Origin: Jiangella muralis
GTDB taxonomy: Bacteria > Actinomycetota > Actinomycetes > Jiangellales > Jiangellaceae
Length of the DNA stretch: 64,000 nucleotides
Assembly: GCF_001270745.1 (NCBI RefSeq)
Contig: NZ_LFXL01000027.1
Coordinates: 1 to 64,000, forward strand
Direction: 5' to 3'
The position numbers and the translations under genes are program-made. The number at the start of each line of letters is the position of its first letter. Position 1 is the first letter of the stretch. Under the pieces are notes generated by a model. It was not told the DNA's origin. It worked only from the letters and a program-made list of their open reading frames with translations, and made no database searches. Below, in pieces: positions 59,924 through 64,000 of this stretch.

Positions 59924-60419
59924 GCACGCCGCCCCGCAGCCGCTCGGCGACCTGCTCGACCGCCTCGACGATCGGCTCGTAGCCGGTGCACCGGCAGATG
60001 TTGCCCTCGAGGTGCTCGACGATCGCCTCGCGGTCGGGCACGTCGTCGCCGTCGAGCAGCGCCTTCGACATCATCAGGAACCCGGGCGTGCAGAACCCGC
60101 ACTGCAGCGCGAAGTTCTCGACGAACGACTCCTGCAGCGGGTGCAGCGTCTGTCCGTCGGAGAGCCCTTCGACGGTGGTGACGTCGGCGCCGTCGGCGTC
60201 GGCGGTGAGGAACGTGCACGAGCTGACCGGCCGGCCGTCGACCAGCACGGTGCACACGCCGCACACCTGCAGCTCGCAACTCACCTTGGTGCCGGTGAGG
60301 CCGAGGTCTTCGCGCAGGAAGTCGACCAGCAGCGACCGCGGCTCCACCTGCCGGCTGACGCTGACGCCGTTGACGTCGACGCTCACCGGGACGCGGGCCG
60401 GACCAGAACGTTCGGTCAT
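59916..60419 (-). CDS. Molybdenum hydroxylase [2Fe-2S] subunit (CoxS type)
   Basis: 167-residue iron-sulfur subunit. First cluster: Cys in KVSCELQVCGVCTVLVDG plus a later Cys (SSCTFLTADA). Second cluster: CGFCTPGFLM and NICRCTGYEPIVEAV. All eight ligands are present. It passes electrons from molybdenum to the FAD subunit. ATG overlaps the FAD subunit stop (ATGA). Confidence 0.95.
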   Translation of the reverse strand: MTERSGPARVPVSVDVNGVSVSRQVEPRSLLVDFLREDLGLTGTKVSCELQVCGVCTVLVDGRPVSSCTFLTADADGADVTTVEGLSDGQTLHPLQESFVENFALQCGFCTPGFLMMSKALLDGDDVPDREAIVEHLEGNICRCTGYEPIVEAVEQVAERLRGGVHG

Positions 60420-61219
60420 GCGCTCACCTGCTCCAGCTTGGCCAGGGCACGCCGCACGTAGACACCCGTGACGTGCCGCTTGTACTCCTCGGACCCGGAC
60501 AGGTCCGGCGTCGGGTCGACCCAGCCGGCGACGGCGTCGGGGTCGATCTCGCCGAGCGACCCGAACGACCACGCCATCGGCACCTCGCCGACCGCGCCGA
60601 CGCCCAGCCGGTACCACCCGGTGGCGTCGTCGGCCAGCACCGCGACCCCGACCGTCGGCCGCTCCATGGTCTGGAACTTCACGTACGCGCCGCGCAGGCC
60701 GTCGCGCAGCGGGATGCGCACGTCGACCAGCAGCTCGTCGGGCTCCTTCTCCGCGTAGTACGGGCCGGCCACGAACTCCTCGACCGCGACGGTGCGCCGC
60801 CCGGCGGGTGCGGCCAGCGTGACCGACGCGCCCAGCGCCATCAGCACCGTCGCGACGTCGGACTTCGGTTCGGCGAAGCACAGGTTGCCGCCGATGGAGC
60901 CCTGGTTGCGCACCCGGGCGTTGCCGATGTGCTTCTCCATGCGGGCGAAGACCGGCAGCCGCTCCTGGATGACGGGGTGCGCGGCGAGGTCGGCGTGCCG
61001 CTCGGTGGCGCCGATGACCAGCACGCCGTCGTCGACGCGGACACCGGACAGCTCCGCCACCCGCTTGAGGTCGACCAGCGCGTCGGGCCGGTGCAGCCCG
61101 GCCCGCATGGCGAGGAGGAGCTCGGTGCCGCCGCAGTACGGCACCGAGTCCTCGGACAGCTCGCGCAGCGCCTCGTCGAGCGTGGCGGGACGCCGCAGCG
61201 CGAACGGCGGCAGCGTCAT
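60416..61219 (-). CDS. Molybdenum hydroxylase FAD subunit (CoxM type)
   Basis: 267-residue FAD-binding subunit. FAD motifs are YCGGTELLLAMRAG and NQGSIGGNLCFAEPKSD; C-terminal CO dehydrogenase flavoprotein domain with AYVKFQTMERPTVGVAVLA. It hands electrons to an external acceptor. Slightly short for the family but complete. ATG overlaps the CoxG-type stop (ATGA). Confidence 0.93.
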   Translation of the reverse strand: MTLPPFALRRPATLDEALRELSEDSVPYCGGTELLLAMRAGLHRPDALVDLKRVAELSGVRVDDGVLVIGATERHADLAAHPVIQERLPVFARMEKHIGNARVRNQGSIGGNLCFAEPKSDVATVLMALGASVTLAAPAGRRTVAVEEFVAGPYYAEKEPDELLVDVRIPLRDGLRGAYVKFQTMERPTVGVAVLADDATGWYRLGVGAVGEVPMAWSFGSLGEIDPDAVAGWVDPTPDLSGSEEYKRHVTGVYVRRALAKLEQVSA

Positions 61220-61677
61220 GTGGCTCCCAGCGCCTTCTCGGCATTGGCGAAGAACTCGCCGATGATCTTCTCGGCCTTCTTGTTGATGGTCCCGCCGCCC
61301 ATGGCCGCGACCTTGCCGCTCACCTCGTAGACGCCGGCCACGCGCACCGCGGTGCCGCCGTCGCCGGACGGGGCGAGGTCGAGCGTCGCGTCGACCACGA
61401 GCCGGGAGCCGACCTGGCGGTCCTCGCCCTCGGCGTGCACCGTGACGTGCTCCTCGGTGCGGACGTCGCTGAGCGTGATGGCGAGGTCGGCGCGCAGCTT
61501 GAACGGTCCGAGGCGGTCCAGGAGCACCGCCGAGTACCGCTCCAGGTGCGCCAGCTCCTCGGCCTGCTCCAGCACGCTGATCCACGACACCAGCACCGGC
61601 ACGTCGATCAGCGTCGCCCACGCCTGCGACGGCGCCGCGGACACCGCCAGCTCACGACCGAACTCACTTCGAGGCAT
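61216..61677 (-). CDS. CoxG-family SRPBCC protein
   Basis: 153-residue SRPBCC protein of the CoxG group: SAAPSQAWATLIDVPVLVSW at the start, and near the end GVYEVSGKVAAMGGGTINKK. CoxG is known to help anchor or assemble CO dehydrogenase-type enzymes, and here it immediately precedes the three hydroxylase subunits with 4-base overlaps. Confidence 0.85.
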   Translation of the reverse strand: MPRSEFGRELAVSAAPSQAWATLIDVPVLVSWISVLEQAEELAHLERYSAVLLDRLGPFKLRADLAITLSDVRTEEHVTVHAEGEDRQVGSRLVVDATLDLAPSGDGGTAVRVAGVYEVSGKVAAMGGGTINKKAEKIIGEFFANAEKALGAT

Positions 61678-61693
61678 GCGGGCCCCCTTCTCG

Positions 61694-62674
61694 TCAGCCC
61701 TTGAGCTTGGGCAGAACCTCGTTGCCGAGCAGCTCGATCTGGTCGAACCACTTGTCGAACTTGAAGCGGAAGTCGAAGACCAGGTGCTCGACGCCGGCCG
61801 CCTCGAACTTACGGCATTCCTCGACGGCGCCGTCGACGTCGCCCGCGATCAGCTGGCCCTCGAGATCGTCGACCGTCTCGAACGAGCCCGACGGCGGCTT
61901 GACCGCCCACTTGGACTTGTTCGCCCAGGCCAGCAGGCCGGGAATGTTGACGTGCTGGAGCGCCTCCTCGCGGGTGCGCTCGATCGAGGTCGGCGGGATG
62001 ACGGCGATCGTGGGGCGCGGCTTGCCGGCCGCTGCCGACAGCTCCTCGATCGTCTCGACCCGCTTCTTCAGCGTGGCCATCGCGATGCGGCCGGGCATCC
62101 AGCCGTCGCAGAACTCCACCGCGAGCCGGGCCGAGCGCGGTGTGGCGCCGCAGTACCAGAACGGGATGCGCCCGCCCAGCGGCTTCGGCTCGATGGTGAT
62201 GTCTTCGAAGGAGAAGTTGTCGTCCTTGTAGGAGACCTCGTTCTCGGTGAAGACCCGCTTGAGGATCTCCGCGTTGGAGCGGACCAGCTCGACGCGGTCG
62301 CGGTCACCCCAGCCGATGGCCTCGAACTCGTGGTCGAACGTGCCGGCGCCGAAGCCGAGGATCAGCCGGTCGGCGCCCAGCAGGTGCGACATGGTGCCGG
62401 CCATCAGCGCGGTGGTCAGCGGGTGCCGGAACGGGATCAGCGAGCCGGTGCCCAGCTGGATCCGCTCGGTGACGGCGCCGATCGCGGTGAGCGTGGTCAG
62501 CGCGTCGTAGAAGGTGCGGTTCGGCTTCTCCATCTCGCCGTGCGGCTCGAACACGAGGTGGTCGCGCACCCACACGGAGTCGAAACCGAGTTCCTCGGCC
62601 CGCTGGGAGCCGCGCAGCAGCTTGTCGCGGTCGGCCTGCTCACCGAAATGCGGCAGCAACAGTCCATATTTCAT
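61694..62674 (-). CDS. LLM-class flavin-dependent oxidoreductase
   Basis: 326-residue (beta/alpha)8 barrel of the luciferase-like class, using F420 or FMN. Start MKYGLLLPHFG, then GFDSVWVRDHLVFEP, IQLGTGSLIPFRHPL, LILGFGAGTFDHEFEAIG and WYCGATPRSARLAVEFCDGW. Members hydroxylate, reduce or cleave rings, including uracil (RutA), so a ring-opening step fits the neighbours. No flavin reductase gene is seen nearby, which slightly favours F420. Lies 16 bases before the CoxG gene. Confidence 0.9.
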   Translation of the reverse strand: MKYGLLLPHFGEQADRDKLLRGSQRAEELGFDSVWVRDHLVFEPHGEMEKPNRTFYDALTTLTAIGAVTERIQLGTGSLIPFRHPLTTALMAGTMSHLLGADRLILGFGAGTFDHEFEAIGWGDRDRVELVRSNAEILKRVFTENEVSYKDDNFSFEDITIEPKPLGGRIPFWYCGATPRSARLAVEFCDGWMPGRIAMATLKKRVETIEELSAAAGKPRPTIAVIPPTSIERTREEALQHVNIPGLLAWANKSKWAVKPPSGSFETVDDLEGQLIAGDVDGAVEECRKFEAAGVEHLVFDFRFKFDKWFDQIELLGNEVLPKLKG

Positions 62675-62698
62675 TCGTGACGTCCTTCGCGGGTCGGG

Positions 62699-64000
62699 TT
62701 ACGCAGCGGGGTGGGCGGTGGCGAGCCGGCCGTGGCCGGGCTTCCCGACGACGGCGCCGTCGGCGAACACGTCCGTACCGCGGACGAGAGTGCGTTCGAA
62801 CCGGACGCCGAGGCTCCGGCCGTCGTACGGCGTCCACCCGATGCGGGAGAGGACGTCATCGTTCGTGATGGTCCACGGGCTGTCGAGGTTCGCGACGACC
62901 AGGTCGGCGTCGTAGCCGACGGCGATGCGGCCCTTCCGGCCGGTGAGGCCGAACGCGTCGGCCGGGCGGCGGGCGGCGGCCTCGACGGCGCGCTCCAGCG
63001 GGAGCTTGCCCTGGCGGACCGCGTCGAGCAGCAGCGGGTAGTAGTACTGGATGCCCGGCGTGCCGGTGTGGGAGCTCCACATCTTCGTCCAGCCGATCTC
63101 CTTCTCCTCGCGCGTGTGCGGCGCGTGGTCGGAGGAGATCATGTCGATGGTGCCGTCGAGCAGGCCCTCCCACACGGCCGCCCGGTGGTTGTCGGGCACC
63201 CAGTACGACAGCACGTACGGGCCCTGCGTCTCGACGTCGCTCCACGTCGACAGGAACAGCGCCCAGTGGTTCACCTCGCCGGTGACGTCCACGCCGCGGG
63301 CCTTGGCCCGGCGGACCGCGTCGATGGAGCGGGCGGTCTGCATGTGCGCGATGTGGATGGGGCAGCCCGACGCCTCGGACAGCCGCAGCACCACGTCGAT
63401 GGCGGTGTCCCAGATGACGCCGTCGCGGGCCGCGTAGGCGCTGGCGTAGCCCTGCGGGGTGTTGTCGCCGCGGGCCAGCACCTCGCCCTCGATGTAGTCC
63501 ATCAGCGCCTGGTCGTGCGGGTGGATGATGAACCGCTTCCCGGTGGGCTTGATCCGGTCCATCATCTGCAGCAGGTGGCCGTGGTCGTGCATGCCGGTGC
63601 CGGCCGGGTGCGGGTAGGTGCGGCCGGTGTCGACCACCATGTAGATCTTGTAGGCGTTGATGCCGGCCTCGGCCATCGACGCGATGTCGTCGAAGTTCGT
63701 CGGCGCCGGGTTGTGGTTGTAGTCGACGATCGACTTCTCCGCGTACAGCGCCATGACCTCGTCGAGCGTCTTGCGGTCGGTCGTCGGCGGGTCCAGGTTC
63801 GGCATGCCGAAGATCGTCGTGACGCCGCCCACCGCAGCCTGTTCGGTGGTGGTGATGATGTCTTCCTTGTGCGTGTACCCGGGCTCGCGGGTGTGCACGT
63901 GGACGTCGACCATGCCGGGCAGCACCAGCCGGCCGGTGGCGTCGACGACGGTCGCGTCGTCGCCGATGGCGGTGCCGGGCGAGACCAGCCCGGCGATGGT
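62699..64000 (-). CDS. Dihydroorotase/allantoinase-family cyclic amidohydrolase (5' end off window)
   Basis: C-terminal 433 or so residues of a cyclic amidohydrolase. Metal and catalytic residues are visible: DVHVHTREPGY, the carboxylated Lys in INAYKIYMVVD, His in FIIHPHDQ and IHIAHMQT, and Asp in SSDHAPHTREEK. The family opens cyclic amides such as dihydropyrimidines, hydantoins or allantoin. The frame has no stop up to the window edge, so the N-terminus is missing. It leads the LLM, CoxG, CoxM, CoxS, CoxL order and probably shares its transcript. Confidence 0.88.
   Translation of the reverse strand, partial: TIAGLVSPGTAIGDDATVVDATGRLVLPGMVDVHVHTREPGYTHKEDIITTTEQAAVGGVTTIFGMPNLDPPTTDRKTLDEVMALYAEKSIVDYNHNPAPTNFDDIASMAEAGINAYKIYMVVDTGRTYPHPAGTGMHDHGHLLQMMDRIKPTGKRFIIHPHDQALMDYIEGEVLARGDNTPQGYASAYAARDGVIWDTAIDVVLRLSEASGCPIHIAHMQTARSIDAVRRAKARGVDVTGEVNHWALFLSTWSDVETQGPYVLSYWVPDNHRAAVWEGLLDGTIDMISSDHAPHTREEKEIGWTKMWSSHTGTPGIQYYYPLLLDAVRQGKLPLERAVEAAARRPADAFGLTGRKGRIAVGYDADLVVANLDSPWTITNDDVLSRIGWTPYDGRSLGVRFERTLVRGTDVFADGAVVGKPGHGRLATAHPAA

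Noticed and set aside
57644-61677. Aerobic CO dehydrogenase
   Set aside because: The large subunit lacks the characteristic Cys-containing active-site loop, having SSYRGFGAPQ instead, so CO oxidation is unlikely despite the Cox-type names.

Overview
The window is a gene-dense stretch of a high-GC (about 72% by eye) actinobacterial chromosome. Evidence for this: codon third positions are almost all G/C, a SARP/AfsR-type regulator is present, the tmk-holB-ricT gene neighbourhood is typical of Actinomycetota, an LLM/F420-type oxidoreductase is present, a Gram-positive SOS box lies at dinB, and many genes appear to be leaderless (a TANNNT box, six bases, then the start codon). I cannot name a genus with confidence. 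I see no phage, CRISPR array, rRNA or intact insertion sequence; two tRNAs are present.

Layout. 1-473: no gene, but two adjacent palindromic elements plus a partial duplicate of the sequence upstream of the serpin gene 47 kb away. 0.5-7.7 kb: a lipoprotein / adaptor / ABC ATPase / MacB-type permease operon, divergent from a two-component system whose candidate binding repeats fill the shared promoter. 7.7-16.3 kb: a nine-gene catabolic operon (GntR regulator, ThDP enzyme, enolase-superfamily enzyme, NAD-dependent epimerase, RidA, TRAP transporter DctP/DctQ/DctM, creatininase-family hydrolase). Almost every junction is a 4-base stop/start overlap, and the operon is driven from one leaderless promoter with a perfect palindrome. 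16.4-38.6 kb: a mixed accessory region with tRNA-Gly, acetyltransferases, a GH16-like protein, an AfsR-like regulator, two reductases of the dihydrofolate reductase family, dinB, an ArsR/SRPBCC/hydrolase operon, short-chain dehydrogenases, alpha/beta hydrolases, divergent kdpE and kdpD without kdpFABC, and two paralogous small XRE regulators. 38.6-47.2 kb: a more conserved block (tRNA-Thr, L,D-transpeptidase, secreted hydrolase, ricT, holB, tmk, a DedA-family protein) ending in a serpin. 47.2-47.8 kb: no gene, hairpins and the second copy of the dispersed repeat.

47.8-64 kb is a second catabolic region: ThDP-dependent enzyme plus aldehyde dehydrogenase, an EamA and an MFS transporter, an NMT1-type ABC importer, a GntR/FCD regulator, a molybdenum hydroxylase of the CoxL/S/M type with CoxG, an LLM-class flavin oxidoreductase and a dihydroorotase-family amidohydrolase that runs off the window. 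Three promoters in this region share a TGTATY-N4-AT motif and so may form one regulon. The gene content suggests uptake, hydroxylation and ring opening of an N-heterocycle followed by 2-oxo-acid decarboxylation and aldehyde oxidation; this pathway is inference.

The strongest candidates for undescribed biology are the tightly coupled nine-gene TRAP operon, the N-heterocycle-like region with its shared operator, the lipoprotein/sensor-kinase pair that shares a Cys-x-x-Glu-Ala-Gly motif, and three small palindromic elements.
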